DNA of 64,000 nucleotides from Paralichthys olivaceus (Eukaryota > Chordata > Actinopteri > Pleuronectiformes > Paralichthyidae), in NCBI RefSeq assembly GCF_024713975.1, contig NC_091112.1:18200501-18264500 (forward strand), in the 5' to 3' direction. The notes beneath the pieces were generated by a model that made no database searches, was not told the origin of the DNA, and saw nothing but the letters and a program-made list of their open reading frames with translations. The position numbers were made by a program, and so were the translations under genes. Shown here piece after piece: positions 1 through 13,790 of the stretch (within the stretch, counting starts at the first letter, position 1; each line of letters begins with the position of its first letter).

Positions 1-264
1 GTGCGTGTGTGAGTGGTATTGAGAGGCAGGAGAAAGCTGCTGGCCCAGATGAAGACAAAGAGCCTGGCAGCCAAACTGAGTAGCAGCGTTCAGACAGGAT
101 TACACAACGGCTCTTAAAGACAGCTTTTAATAGCAGGAGTCTGACTGGATGTTGTTTCTCTCCAACTTATCCCATCCATCCATTCATCCATCAATCCAGA
201 TACAACCCCCCCCCCCCCCATACAGAAACAGGAATGTACAAAGAGGTATGGTTTGCATATATTG

Positions 265-303
<39 letters not shown>

Positions 304-369
304 TGTGTGTGTGCGTCAAATCTTGTTAAAATCGCTGCCAAATGTTACAGTTCAACATGTACATGCATG

Positions 370-405
<36 letters not shown>

Positions 406-2330
406 ACTCTCTTTTATTGTTATTTTGTTGTTGCCGTTGACGGGTGTTACACCGTGATTGAATCAAGTTGTTTTTCAACTTGGAGCCTCTCTTTCTGCCA
501 ATCAGCTCCCATTGACGCACTGGCCAATCAAAACCTCTGCACAGAGCTGCAATGGGAGCAGACATCTAGCTGGGCATCCCTGGGCAGCACAAACAAGGCC
601 CCGGGAATCAAAGCCCACTTTAAATCCAATTTTTAAAACCCCACCATACCATAAAGATTGGACAGGGGTTGTTGCCGCTCTGCTCAGACCTAAATCAAAT
701 GGTGATTTTATTGAGATTAATCTGTGTCCTAATACTGCTCAACTGGGGGCTGGTATGGAGCCAAATGAGATGTCAGGGCAGGGGAGAGCGTTGAATAAAC
801 CTTCTGTTTGAGGGAGGAAAGGATGGAGACAAATAGTCTGAGAGAATATGAAAACATAAGGAGAAGCAGATAGATGATCACCTCAACTTCAAAATGCTTA
901 TTAATCCCACTGCAACACTTGGGTTGCTACTTTTCATGTATTGCTAATGTGGAGGATTATGTGGGATGTAAAAAAAAGTTGCATAATATCCCCTGTGTCT
1001 CTGAAGATTTAAAGTTTAAAAAAAACCTTGATGATGTCAAAGTGATGTCATCAGGGTCATCACTCCCTGGGTTTAAGATTCAAACATTTGTACGGAGCTT
1101 GGCCCATACCCATGACTGAAACTGGATATTACACTGCTTTGAATTTGACCATTCTTTCTTAAATGTATCCCTCTTCACGAATTGCTTGACTGACTCTTTA
1201 AGTATGTTCCCTGACCGTCTTTAAGATTATTATTATGTTAAACGGCCCGTCTCCTTATAAAGGTCCCAGAAGGAGCAATGCCTGCTGTCAAATTTAACAA
1301 GAAGGGTGTAACCGAGGCTACTCCTGTTCTGCTGGACTCAACAATGTGTATCTCTTGTGGAAAGTCTCATTAACTACTTGACTCTCCCACAGCAAACAAA
1401 ATGAAAGACAAGTGGAAACACAGCAAAGACACGAATGTACTATATGAATGTGTACATTCATGTACAATCCCCCCTCAGCAGCATCTGATTTGGAATATTC
1501 ACCTCCCTTTGAATGGGTTCAAAAAGGAGGCATATGGAAGAAAGACTTCATCAAACATAAATAGTGTGAGGTGGAGCTACAGTAACGGGCTTGGAAACAA
1601 AAGATTTTTAATCCTCATAGAATGAGTAGTAAACTTAAGTAGATTACAACAACCAATCTATTAGATTAACCTCATATTAATTTGAATTTAAGGGATAATC
1701 TGTGGTTACATCTGTTTGCTGTGACACCCCATGTCATCATCTCTTGTTATTGTCCTTTTAAGCCCCTCGCCTTGTGCCATGCTTTCGCCAGCCTGTGCGT
1801 AATTCAACGTGCGCACAATGGATGGCAGGGGGCGGGGTGGCTCCAAACGCTTTATCCAGAGCACCCAACCGGAGGCGTGGGTGCACGCTCCAGCCGACGA
1901 GCTACAAATCGGACCGGAGGCACACTCTGTCCCCGGTGTGACCCGGTAACGCACAGAAACACAGGCTCGAAACCAGACACTTAACGAATGCGTCACAGCG
2001 CGTAATAGGTGCTTATCCAAAGGGAACCGTGAGGAGACGGTGTTTTGACTCCGTGTGGCTTATATGTGCACAGGCTGCAATCCCCAAATACGATGAACCC
2101 AGTGAACCCTCATCCAACCAGGCTCACCGCCCCTTTCCACACACCGCTCTGTGGAGTGACACGGGGACACGCCACTGACATAAATTGTTGGAACCAAGGG
2201 TCAATTATGTGGCTTTCAAATATGCAGAAAAGGAGTTTTTCTGCAGACTCTGGCTGAGGCTAAATATAGTGCAGCTTCTCCACTAAAACCTTGAGCATGT
2301 GGTGTGAGAGAATTCTTTCATGTGGCCTAC
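1..2330 (-). other. Part of foxo6 intron 1
   Basis: This is non-coding sequence downstream of the foxo6 exon 1 donor. I found no exon continuing the forkhead domain. It holds a low-complexity cluster at 206-412 (poly-C, GT and CT tracts). The remainder shows nothing recognisable, and its open frames are short and lack family resemblance. Confidence 0.75.
206..412. repeat. Low-complexity cluster: poly-C, (TG)n, (CT)n
   Basis: Poly-C at about 206-219, TG dinucleotide repeat at about 268-316 with minor interruptions, and CT repeat at about 369-412. All are read directly in the sequence. Confidence 0.95.
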
Positions 2331-2828
2331 CTTCCATCCGGCTGAACTGTTGCTGTCGCCTTTATCCTTGAAATAAGGAACAAAGCGAACCATCCAGTCA
2401 TAAATCTGGGACAGGGTGAGTCTCTTCTCCGGGGTGCTCTCGATGGCACGGGTGATGAGGTCGGCGTACGACAGGTTCCCCCACGCGTTCCGCCGGGAGG
2501 ACTTGGCTTTGCGCAGCTGGCCGGCCACGTCAAGCGCAGCCCCGGACATGCAGGCGGGAGCGGCGACCACCGGGGCCGGGGCGCCGGCTGGATGCTTGAT
2601 CTCCGCCGGCGCGCCGCCTTTTCTCTCGGCCCGGCACGCGGGCACGTTGTACTGCTCCACTTTGACCGACGCCAGGGCCAGACCCCGGCTCGCCTCCTCT
2701 CCCCCGGGGAAATCCTCCGGACACGGCAGCGGCCAGGTGCACGACCGCGACCGACCGTGGGGCTCAAATTCCGAATCGATATCAACCTGATGCGCATCCA
2801 TGCCGCTGTTCTCCATCATCATCAGCAT
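2331..2828 (-). CDS. foxo6: FOXO-family forkhead transcription factor, first coding exon (foxo6-like), partial
   Basis: This exon encodes 166 residues from ATG at 2828 to a GT donor directly after the Lys codon at 2331-2333 (AAG|GTAGGC), the usual FOXO exon 1 end inside the forkhead domain. Visible are the acidic DxEFEP leader (about residues 18-23), the first AKT/14-3-3 site RSRSCTWPL with Thr31, a Gly/Ala/Pro-rich linker, and the forkhead start from Arg112 (RRNAWGNLSYADLI, RLTLSQIYDWMV, KDKGDSNSSAGWK). FOXO proteins are nuclear factors for stress and metabolism genes that insulin-AKT signalling excludes from the nucleus. The IYDWMVR wording and the short leader resemble FOXO6 more than FOXO1/3/4, but paralogue choice from one exon is tentative. 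The rest of the forkhead and the transactivation region must lie left of the window, because 1-2330 contains no continuation. The exon is CpG-rich compared with its surroundings. Confidence 0.93.
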
Positions 2829-3781
2829 GTTGAACTGATGTCAAAACCGGGCAAGGTCACTATAACAACAAAATCACTGTTGATGTGTGCCAGTGAGTTC
2901 AAAAAGCCCAAAGTGGTCCTTAATTGCGCAAAGAAAAAGAATCAAAATGTGTTGTTTCACACACAGAGGTGATGAACCAGTATGACAGAGCCGGCAGCGG
3001 TGTGGGATATTATCATTCTCCTCAGCGCAACAATGTGGTATCACATCAGGACAGATGGAGGTGTATCCGAGGCATCAACAACAGTATCAGTCTCTCTTCC
3101 ATGTTAATTGCACAACGCCGGCTGTGAGGCTGCATGCAGGAGCAGGAGACGGTCACACATCCATGATGGGAGGCAGACACACTTGGAGAACGTGTGTGCG
3201 CTCGCTCCGGCTGCAGCAACAGTTGATCCCGTCTGACGGATGAGGTCCAGGGCAGGTGAAAAGCAAAGCGCGTCAAACTCCCCTCCAATTAATTGACTTC
3301 GCAATTTTCTTCCAGCCTCTGGTCCCAGTTTCTGCTGCACGCTGGCTTCAGCTGAAACTCACCGTGAGCGCAATTACTCCCATGGAAACGTGGAGAAGCA
3401 GACGCTAATGAATCATTTATACGGTGCCGTGGATTTCCAGACGAGAGAAGGAGCCCCTCGTGGATTTGATGTGGAGCATCCTCCGTGTCTCTTCTGAACG
3501 CAGCCAGACGCTTCCCCTGCACACTGGAGCAGATCTTTCTACCTTTTGTCTGCAGCTTTCTGTTCACATGTCACATGGGTATCGCCTCTGCGCTCACTGC
3601 TCTGCCCTCACACTTTCAAGCCGTGTGTCTCTGAAGGCTTCATGCCACTTAACTGGAGCCTGAAATAAAGTGGAATAAGTGCTGCCTCCATATAATTGGA
3701 CGCCGCCTGGATCAAGTCACTCCCTCCAGAACAGGTTTCCAGAGGAGGAGGAGTGTGTGCGTGTATGCGCGCGCGCGTCTG

Positions 3782-3784
<3 letters not shown>

Positions 3785-3833
<49 letters not shown>

Positions 3834-3838
3834 TGTGT
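3785..3838. repeat. (GT)n microsatellite
   Basis: A nearly uninterrupted GT run of about 54 bases, preceded by a short GC alternating stretch (about 3768-3777) that could favour Z-DNA. Confidence 0.95.
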
Positions 3839-5139
3839 GAACCCCCAACAATGCAATTTTCCAAGCTGTAGTCATTCATATTGAGACAAAGTCAGCCCCA
3901 TGCATTCACAGACAGTTTTTCTTCTCCAGTGACCTTCACCATGAGTTTGAAATCAGTTGTAATCAATTTGTTTCCAATGCTTTGTGTTTACTCTTGTTTT
4001 TTGGCTAATCAGCAATAGATGGTGCATCAAATCAATTAATACGAGCCTCTTAAAAATATATATCTGAGCATTTGAAATTCTGCTTGACTGTGCCGTGAAG
4101 AGCCTGCACTTCTCTTTTGCCAACCCTTACGAAGGTTATACGTGGTGTTTCCATGTGTTTTGGTTTAATGAGGCAGCCTACTGCTTCATCAGATGCAGCC
4201 TTGAATTATGGTATTTATAATTTATTCCGACCTTTGGTCAACATTAATGAGTTTTCTAATGTAGTAATCCATAAGCAAGGCATGGATCCATGTGTCCTGA
4301 ATACTTTCTCCCATGCAGAGCCTCTGACATCCTGGGGTCATGAGTCCTCCACATTTACCCCGTCACCACATGGAAGTTTTTATTTTTATATTTAATTTAT
4401 TCAGAGTTATATATTTATACTTTTTTTCTAATGTGCAAATGCTGTTTCAAAGCCTTCTCCACACTCATAGGAATGATATGCTTTAATTAGTTTGACATTT
4501 TGTTGGCCTAAAAGCATCACAAGTGTTTGAAAAGTGTGAAAAGTGTAAAAAATAAACATTTCTACTGACAAGAACATCAATACTGAATAAAACCCTGAGG
4601 TGTGATCACTGATGTTTTGTCGCTTCTTTAATATTTACATTTATTTTAAGTCCAGTGATTAAAAAATGTTTGTTTTAGACATTATTGGCTCATAAGTATG
4701 GGGAGAGACTGTATGTGGCTAAGAGTGGTCAGGGATTCAAAACACTGAGATTAGGTGAGAGAGAAATTGTGGGTGTTTTTTTTTACAAAAAACTGAACAT
4801 CAATTGACCCCTTCACCCTATTTATAAAATCTGTTTTAATTAAAAAAGAAAAAATATAATTTGAGAACATGTCTTCAACATCATCAAATGTTCCTCTTTG
4901 ATCAAATATGATGGAATCTTAGGCACAAAATGCAGGAGTTAAATCTAAAATTGTCACGTTGTTGTTTGACCAATGACAGATGATCAGCGTTGTAGTTTAG
5001 TTCCATGACAATCAAAAAGTACCACCTTCCAGAGCCTGGCCTTTTTTTTAATCCAGGAACTGGAGGGACTTTTACAGACACTGGTTCCTCCAATCAGAAC
5101 ACTAAGTGGTATCTTTCCCTTTACTTTACTTAAGATACT

Positions 5140-5320
5140 TTCAGACATGCACCCAACTCTGGATGATTCTCTGGAGTATGTGACAACACAAACGCTCCTG
5201 ACTTTCTCCACAGTTTCAGTGGCCAGACCCCAGTAAACAACTCTGGAGAATGTCAGCCCATATGAGAACACAACAGGAGAACCTCCGCAGGATTCACCAC
5301 AAGCAAGTGGGGTTCTAACA
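5140..5320. repeat. Dispersed repeat fragment
   Basis: The segment CAGACATGCACCCAACTCTGG and following bases resembles, in inverted orientation, the segment at about 7496-7540 (GAGAATATCCAGAGTT then GTGTCTGAAAG). This suggests two relics of one interspersed family. The wording also resembles repeats I recall from other fish genomes. Boundaries are uncertain. Confidence 0.4.
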
Positions 5321-7439
5321 CACAATGGATGCAAAATTAAAGAAAAAAAAAGATAAGGGTGAAAAAGCACAACCATACAAATAGAAGACTAAGATTTCAA
5401 GAGAGATGTTGTTGTGTGAATGTGTCTGAACAGAGAATCTAATGCTGCGTTGTTCATGTGTGAAAGGCCGGATCCAGACTTTTGAAAATGATGTCTGATG
5501 TCTGAAAACAGCTTTACCGTGTCCATTTGTTTCATTTGCCGATTTTTGTTTTGTCTTTAAAAAAATCTTAATGATTTGAAGTTCTCTCAACACTTTGAAC
5601 TAAATTGTGCAAATCAAATGAGACTAATCATTAACTGGTGAGATGATTTTTTTTCTGTCCATGGAGCGCACAGCATTGCTTCCTGAAGATTTAAACTCAC
5701 AGGGTCAAAGACCCCAACTACCAATTCCCACTCGCCGTCTTTGTCACACCCTGTTTCCTTTGGTGGCTCTGAGTCCATAAAGCCGGGCTCCATCAATAGT
5801 CGCTCTTGTGTGCTGTAAGCGCTGGTGGAAACCTCCAACACTGATAGAAGCTGCCACTCTCTGACAGCCAGTTGTCAGTGACAACCATAACCTCAAATGC
5901 ACCTTAATGGAATGCTTTCATGAGGGCTAAATGGGCCAATCAACACGAAGGCGGCGGACGCTCAGCGTTCAGAGTGTGCATGTGTGACAGAGTGAGAGCG
6001 ACGAGAGGGAAGAAGAAGAAATGGGGAGAGACTCTGTAAATGGGAACAAACAGTGGGAAAATTCAAAACACATGGCTCTGCGGCTTGGAGGGGAGATTTT
6101 TATGTGCCGCAGAGAAGTTGTAACAGGAATGTGGTGTGACTCCTATCATATGGAATGAAAACACTGAAGCCGTGCCAGCAGGGTGGATGTAGGGTGTTCG
6201 CAGAGCGCCCTGCGGCTTACAGCAAAGTCCTCATCATCGCGACGAGGTGATGTGACGCCGCAGCACAAACATGAAAAACATGAGTCACACGGTTGGACAC
6301 GGCATGAGGTAGACGGAGCATTATGTGGTTTCACACAGGGGGGGATGTGAGTGGGGTGCGGGGTGTGTTTGTCAAAGATGTTGTGGCCATTTGTGCAAAA
6401 AAAAAAAAAATGAAATATGAAGTGACTACAAGAAGAGCCTGAACGCTCAGCTCGTCCAACATGTTTTAACAGCAGCGTTTCATTTCTAGCCAAGCCATGA
6501 TTTGTCAGATTAAGTGCTTCAGCCAACTGGATTTGTGCTGAGATTCATGTTTATCCATTGTCCCTTTATTTTCCCAGCATCTAGTATTAATGATATGCAT
6601 ATTGACTGTTTCTGCCACCTCCATCAAGATGCCTCTTTCCTGTTGTGCTCGACATCCGCTGATGCCCAGTGAAGAGCAAACAACCCAACACAGCAAAAAA
6701 AAACAATCTGTTTACACATGCTTTATGATGGAATAAACATGTTTGCCATCCAACCAACAGTCAGGCAGGAGGATGGATATGAAGAGCATTTGTAGATCTA
6801 GTGCAAACATTACGCAGGACCAGGAAATGTTAGCTTAGCATTGTTCAAAGACTAAAATTAGGAGGAATCTGTTAGCGCATATAAAATAAAAATGCCAGCT
6901 CTAAAGGCGTCTTCACTTGACAAGAACAACAGCATCCATTGTTGACAACAATCTAAGTTTATATTCACGGGATGAGGGACGTCTTGTGGTCGCACACATA
7001 ATGACTGACTATGGCATAGCGTGACATGGTGCCATAACCTCACTTAAGGAGGCAGTTGAGGTGCATGAACCAACAGCCTCTAGACTAAGGCTTCTTGTGA
7101 CAGAGGTCATTTCTCAACGTTAACCAATTATAGCTTCAGATCCACAAATGGAACCATCCATAAAGCTGCACCAATCAATATTCTTTATATTAGCAATAGG
7201 TCACATGACTGTGTGCAATGTAACAGGGGTCACACAAAACGAAGAACCCACAGAGAATTATCCCCCAACGTGCTATATGTCTTAACTCAGCTGGTTATTC
7301 CCAGATCACCGATGGCGACCAGCGTTCAAAGTTGACATCTCCCATAGCGTCCTCTAAGTGAATGGCTCTTCTTTTTCATCCTGAGATATTTGTTGTGGTA
7401 TTTTTTAGTTTCCCGTCCGTCACGTTTGAAACCTCAACA

Positions 7440-7545
7440 TGCCTTTTCCTGCTAGTCATTTGCCGTCTCACATACATGCCCCTGTCGGTAATTCCCGGAG
7501 AATATCCAGAGTTCTGTGCGTGTCTGAAAGCAGCATTAGAGTGAC
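7440..7545. repeat. Dispersed repeat fragment related to 5140-5320
   Basis: It shares CCAGAGTT...GTGTCTGAAAG with the reverse complement of the 5140 fragment. Either two inverted insertions or the two ends of one larger element are possible. Confidence 0.35.
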
Positions 7546-8319
7546 TGGGCCTTCGCCTTCAGAGCCCAAAAGCTTGAGCTTGAAAAATTAAAATGGAAGG
7601 TTTTCATGAACGTCTGACATATGTTTTATTTTTGTCTCTTGTACCTTAATTACATTCTGCATCCACCCATTTTCTTTCTGTTAAGCACTGTAACTGTTCA
7701 GAAAATAGTCATATAAATACATGTTATTACAAGTTTATTATAATCAGCTCTTTCAGCTTCCTTCAGCTCATCCCTTGCTCCAGCTCAGGGCTCACAACAT
7801 TAGTGCTTTGGTTCAGTCGCATCACTCTCATGAACCTTATTTCTAGCTGTTCTCAGCAAACTCCAAAAATCCTTCCCACAAACAATAAGTGGAGAAATTC
7901 ATCAAACAGCCACAGACAGGTGACCACAAGCATGGGAAAGTATTTGCATACATGTTCACCATACCAACTTTATAAGGTGATAACATGTCTTGTGTTTATA
8001 GCCAACTTAAATCCACACCCCTTTTCCACTTTTGCAGCTTTTGTCATAAAGGTGGCCGATCAAACAAAAAATGGGTTGTTTTGCAAGGCACTGACATGAC
8101 CCACTTTGTCATTTATATATGGAAACTTGTGAAACACAGAAACCACAGTGTCTTAATTTTACATAACTCTCTAAGTCGCACAAGCTTTGGAGTTGCTGCA
8201 AGGCCTGTTTTTATACTTTAGGCACAGGCTGAGTCCCCCTGCCGCCAGTTTTTTGTTCTCGAGTTTGGCACCCAGCCCCAAACATGAAGCTGAATGCACA
8301 GGGATGAAGTGTTTTCTAA

Positions 8320-8911
8320 GGCTACATCCACACTACTTTGTTTCAGATTCAAATTAAAAGGCTGTCTGTCAACACAACTCTGTATCTCTGTCGATAATAA
8401 CACACCTGAAAAAGCATATCGTATGTACACTGGGCATGCACAGGAAGAATTTGGTTGTCAGTTGGAGAGCTCATCTCCTGTAAGTAGTTGTATCATTGTA
8501 AAATGCTGAATTTAACTGCACAATAGCTGTTAGCAAAAACAACGGGGTCAGCAACGCCTGTAATTGATTATCGATGTTGCATGTTACACTGGTAGCCATG
8601 GGTACTGTTTGTTGTTCTCTTCTGGAAGACAGTCACGTGATAGGAGCCTGACGAATCTGCAAAAGTTACTTCATGACTGAAAAGACCCAATTAGCAAAAA
8701 GTTGTAAGTGTCTTTGTCATCATCTCCAAACACTGACATTTCTGTCCCTCCAGATTAAAATGCAGCTACAGAGTTTTCAAACTAAAACAGAGCTAGCAGT
8801 GTTTCCAGTCTTCTCTGTTTAAGCGGCTCTAAAACTCTACTTTAGTATGGACGTCAAGCCTAGCCGCAGTAGAGTCTTTCAAACAATAACCTAGTAGTAT
8901 GGATGTAGCCC
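8320..8911. mobile_element. MITE-like non-autonomous DNA transposon with terminal inverted repeats
   Basis: The left end GGCTACATCCACACTACT and the reverse complement of the right end (GGCTACATCCATACTACT) match at 17 of 18 positions. The 590-bp interior has no coding frame. No clear target-site duplication is visible, so the superfamily cannot be assigned. Confidence 0.7.
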
Positions 8912-11900
8912 AAAACATCAAATTTTTCCTTTAAATTCAATTTTAAAACGACTTTATAATTGGTTCATGAAAGGGAAAAATTCACTTCTTTCTGGGAAAG
9001 GAATTGATTTTTCTTTTACTTGACAGTTGTTTGCATTAGGCTGATCACCTGAGGGTTTACACTACATCACTTACAATTCCAAAGCCCTGTATACCTGAGA
9101 GTGAACACTAATTGCTCCTTCTCCACAGGTTTTCCTTCTTCATTTTCATGCCTTATCTGGCAAGCCAGTCCGTCAACCTGCAGGATTATTGATGTGTTTA
9201 CTGTCGGAGGGGGGACGCCACTCCCTGCCTTGGGAAACCCTGAGGCTTTCAACTGTTGAGTAACACCGTCTGCTGCCACCAGTGTCTTCAATCAGGAAAG
9301 TTGGGGCGTGCACTTCTCTGCTCATAATGAAGCAAAACAAAAAGAAAAGAGATAGAGGTTTGGACTCACTTCATTTATGATTAAGCTGAGTCTCAACTAC
9401 GACTCGTAGACATCTCCAAGGATATAAATCTGACAAGGCCTCCCAGCTCCTTTTAGGAAGTTGAACCAGAAGGTCATTTATTCTAATACTTTGGCCATCA
9501 CTGGTAATATTAACACAATGCACTTCTGAACTACAGTGAACTGGGAGTGCAGCTGCATCGCTTATAAGAGAGATCAGACAAGTCAAGAAACATGTATGCC
9601 CACACAATTAGACAGGTTGTAAACAAGGTTCAGCTCTGAGCTGAAAACGGCGTGGCTCCACCTACAAAGAGTGCGGCTTGGGCCACAATTCTCTGTCCGA
9701 ACCAGAGAGAACATAAACCAAGCCCTGTGTTTTTTATGTCATACCTCAACTCAAGCCCAATGTTTTCTGCAAAAAGCAGACAAACATCACCAAACCCAAA
9801 TATCATTTCTAAAGTTTTGCCTGAACCTGGGCATCCACAATTTTCACTTACAGGAACTTCAGATGTCAGTTTCTAATTCCATTGACCTTCTAGGCTTTCC
9901 ACATATTTGGATTGTCCGAGCCAAATATCGAAAGGAAATACAGTGTGGTAATGCTAATAATTCAGTATGGTAACACTCTGCCGCTTGGTGCCGTGTTGGT
10001 AGCATACAGTGGTTTTAGGAAAACTGTTCCTGCTGGAAACAGGGTTGTCAACAAGAGTTAGATGGAAACCAAAACAAATGGGCTGAAAGATAGAAAAATG
10101 CTCCCTAGAGTTGAGGGGAGCTAAACTGACTGAAAATTCTCAAAGGGGCCATCGCTGTATGTGACCACCTTTTGTATAACACAAAGTAAATTGACCAGTT
10201 GGTAATGTATAAATACGGATTAGAGCAGCTTTAAATCTTTAAATAATGGGTATAGCTGCAAGTGCTAATGAGCCCTGACAAACAGTAAAACATGTTGCTT
10301 TTTTCATTTGGAACAGCAGCTCAAAGTCATTAATTAGCACATGTGCAACCAGAGAGAAAAAGACTGAGACTGGAATCACCTGCTGGAGAGCTTTCTCAAA
10401 ATGAAGTCCTGCAACCTCCATGGTGCCTATTGGAAGTCTCTAAGTTAGGATATAAACTAGCTCTGGGAAAGTCAATTACAGTACTCTGCTTTGTTTTAGT
10501 CTCCAGCCTCAAACAACCTCCCATCTTTTTTTCCCTTCTTTTGCTTCATCACTCCATAATCCTTTCCTCCAGCCCTCCCTTTTCTTCACAACCGACCCCA
10601 GTTACATAAGAGCGCTGGAACTGTTTTCTAGCGGGACACACTGCTGAGTGCGGAAACTGTGGGAGCGGAGGGATGGGCATCTCAGCCCGTACATTGCCGA
10701 AGGCCATCCCAGGAATGCATCCTCTCTGTGGGTCTGGGCCACAGCCAACCATGTGGCCTCCCAATGTCACCGAGGCGCTGAGAAAAAAACAGAGACGGAG
10801 CACTTTTTGAGGTTTTTTCCCCCTCTAAAAAACAAAAGCCTGCATTTTGCTCCCATATTTGCAGTACATGTTGAGGTTGTCTAATACTGCACTCGTGGAT
10901 TCTTTCTTCTGCTTTTTATAGGTAGAAACACAACCGTGTGTGCTGCTCCTGCCTTCCTCACAAGCCTTTGATGAATACAAATACAGTTTGAGTAATATTT
11001 AAAGAATCCCCCTCAAGCAGAGTTGAGTGCTGAAAGGATTCAGCCAGATGCAGTGACAGACTTCCCTCAACCGTACCTGACATAAAGTGGTTTAGCTAAC
11101 ACTACCCAACACCTACTGTTAATCCTATTTCAAATTGCACTCTCAAGCATGAAATCCACTCACAAGAGGGAAAAAAAAAAAATACAGTGATACAGTGCAG
11201 ACGTGTTACAAAGATAATCTTTCCCCTGCCACTTTCCCACACTGGCTTTGAGGCAACAAAAGCAGGCAGGTACAATTAAGCACGTGTAGGTTTTCTGAGC
11301 GAGAAAAGGCAAAGGGATGAAGGTTTTCGTGAAATAAAGTTATGGGGGAAATAAAACAGGAAATAGTATCACACTGTGTCAGCGTTTGGTGCCAGACATG
11401 TGGCAGACATTGGTGGTAAGGGTTTTTTTTTTTGTGCCAAAGCTTGATTTGACCCAGTACTTTAAAGCTTCCTGATGGTGGTTGCAGAAAGTTAATCACA
11501 TGAACTCTTCCAGGCCTTGCGGTCTGCTGACCCAGCACTGATCCCAGAAATCAGGCGTGGGTCTGGACAGCCATTTTTTTCAGTGCAACATGGCCTGTGC
11601 ATGACCGTCATGACTGAGAGTTCACAGAGAGGAGCAACACGAACAAGGCCTCTGGGCTAGACGACAAATTAGGCTGAGGTTAAGAGCTCATTCTTGACCT
11701 TGGAAATGGAAGCGGAGAGAAGAGCTTCACTGTTTGGTAGCGTCTCAGTGATATCACGTGATCCACAAATGGAGTTTGTCCAGTTTTCATGAAATCATGA
11801 CTGCTCAAATCTCCATGTTTTTCCAGAGCACTTTATGCTTAGGGACTTTGTCTCCTCGGACTTAAGACTCCAAATTTGTAACCAATAGTATATTGGTGCT

Positions 11901-13499
11901 GAGTTTAAAGATGTGGGAATTCATCAGGCACTAATGAAAGACGGTATCATGCTTAGTTTTTCCTCAAACGTCTCTCTCTGCCAGTCTTTCTGTCTGTCTG
12001 TATGTGCATATGTTCAACTTATCGACCTCACACATGGCATGTGTAATCTTAATGACCCAGGAAAGCATGGTGTAGAAATCTGTGCGATTTGGACGTGTGA
12101 TAAATCCAAAAGTCTATTAATATAAATTTAAAAAACTGGCGTCTAGCGCCCTGTAGATGTCAGTGAGGGCAGGGCAGCGTGTTGACTGAGCTGAGCATGT
12201 CTTCTTCTCTGTCCTCGGATAAACCCTATTATATAAAAAATAACATGCACTAGTTAAGTAAATCATTCAATACATAAACCACACATGTGAACAGTAATGA
12301 AGCCAATTCAGTTTCATTTTATGAAAAACGTTGCCTATAAAATCACTGCAGATAAAGCAGATAGGATGAACTCAAAGTCTTTTCACTCTGCACCGTAGAC
12401 ATAGGCTCTGCACACAACGTCCACCACTTAACAATAAAAAGGAACATTGTATTGACATTGTAATGACAAGGAATACTTGTGAAGTAGCTCCAGAGTTTAA
12501 ACACAGGTTAATGAAACAGGCAGTTTTAGAACGATCACTGCACTAGTTATCGTAATGGAATCTGGAGTTTCTGGTGTCACCAATGTTTGGGACTTAAAAG
12601 ATCCTGATATCTCAACCTCATGCAATTTCATTTCTTGTCCATTTATAGACATGTCTTACTAAAGACTTGAGTTCCCACTTTTGGGTTTAAATTTTGGCAA
12701 CAATTGTTCTTCTAAGGTTTGGAAATATTTAACTACTATATAACTACTAACTACTTGTTTCTTTGTTTCCAAGTGACAACAGTCATTTGAATGATTGAAA
12801 GATTTGACTTCTCAAAGACGCACCCACAGATTGTTTTAACTTTGTTACTGACCAAACACATGAAGGCTGTTAGGTTTCTGGCAGCTTCAGTTCCACAAAT
12901 AAGGGGTTCCGATGAGACATGCTGATATTTTCGGGCTGATACTGATGATCTGGAGCATTTTAATGCCAAGAAACTTCACTACTTTTTTTTTACCAGTTTA
13001 TTCTTGGCAAGTTGAACAGTGACTATAGAGAGCCCTCAACTTGTAAATCAAATCCCAGTACTGGCCCAAAACAGTTGTTTTCCATGCAGAACTTTTACAT
13101 TTCTGACTAAAGGATGTCAAAAACTAGCTGAAAATAACTCGGAGGCAGGGTGGATTCCGGCCAGTGAGGGGGGCACAGGCTGACAGGAGGCAGGAAAGGA
13201 AGGCGGCAGACAGAATGGGAGGCTTCCTGTGACAGGGGATGGCAGGGTGGGTGTCACCAGGTACGATTCCCCCTGTCTCGGTGTATCTCAAGAGTTTCGG
13301 CTGGCTGATCAGGGACGACGGGACCGCTGCTCCCAACCTTCAGTCAGCTGTCACGCAGGGGTCGCAGCACAAGACAAAATATGTGAGTCACACACTGTAC
13401 AGGCCAGACACACTTCGGCTACATGCTTCGGCATTCAGTAGCAGGCGCTTGTGCTGCATGTGAAGTCTGACACCACCTGTTCACTCCTGCCCGAGTGTG

Positions 13500-13790
13500 C
13501 ATGGGCCGGCAGGAAATGATGTGGTGCTGAATTTAATTTCTCCATGATTTCTATTACGTTGGCGGTCACGGGTTAACACCAGGGAGTTAAGAAGGAGGAA
13601 TAAAAACACAACAACTTGGATTAGAGAGAAAAAAATGAGGGAGTTCAGAGGGTCGTATATCATTAAGCAATTGAGAAAGTTAATTAGGCAGCTCTGATAA
13701 TTATTGCCATGGCAACCTGAGCGCACTCATGCAGATTTGATTAACGAGGTGCCATTTATCTGTACTGGCGAGACAGCAGGGCTGCGCAGA
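13500..13790. promoter_or_regulatory. Candidate conserved non-coding / enhancer block
   Basis: The segment around 13560-13770 is not repetitive or coding. It is dense in homeodomain-type cores (AATTAG, TTAATTAGG, ATAATTATTG) beside CCATGGCAAC, an RFX/X-box-like half, and GATTAACGAGG. Such texture is typical of developmental enhancers near transcription-factor genes such as foxo6. This is an inference from motif density only. Confidence 0.25.

Noticed and set aside
114..457. Open frames on both strands over the GT/CT tracts
   Set aside because: They are translations of dinucleotide repeats (His-Thr, Cys-Val, Ser-Leu runs) with no family resemblance.
2416..2790. Plus-strand frame of 124 codons opposite the foxo6 exon
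   Set aside because: GC-rich shadow of the real minus-strand coding exon.
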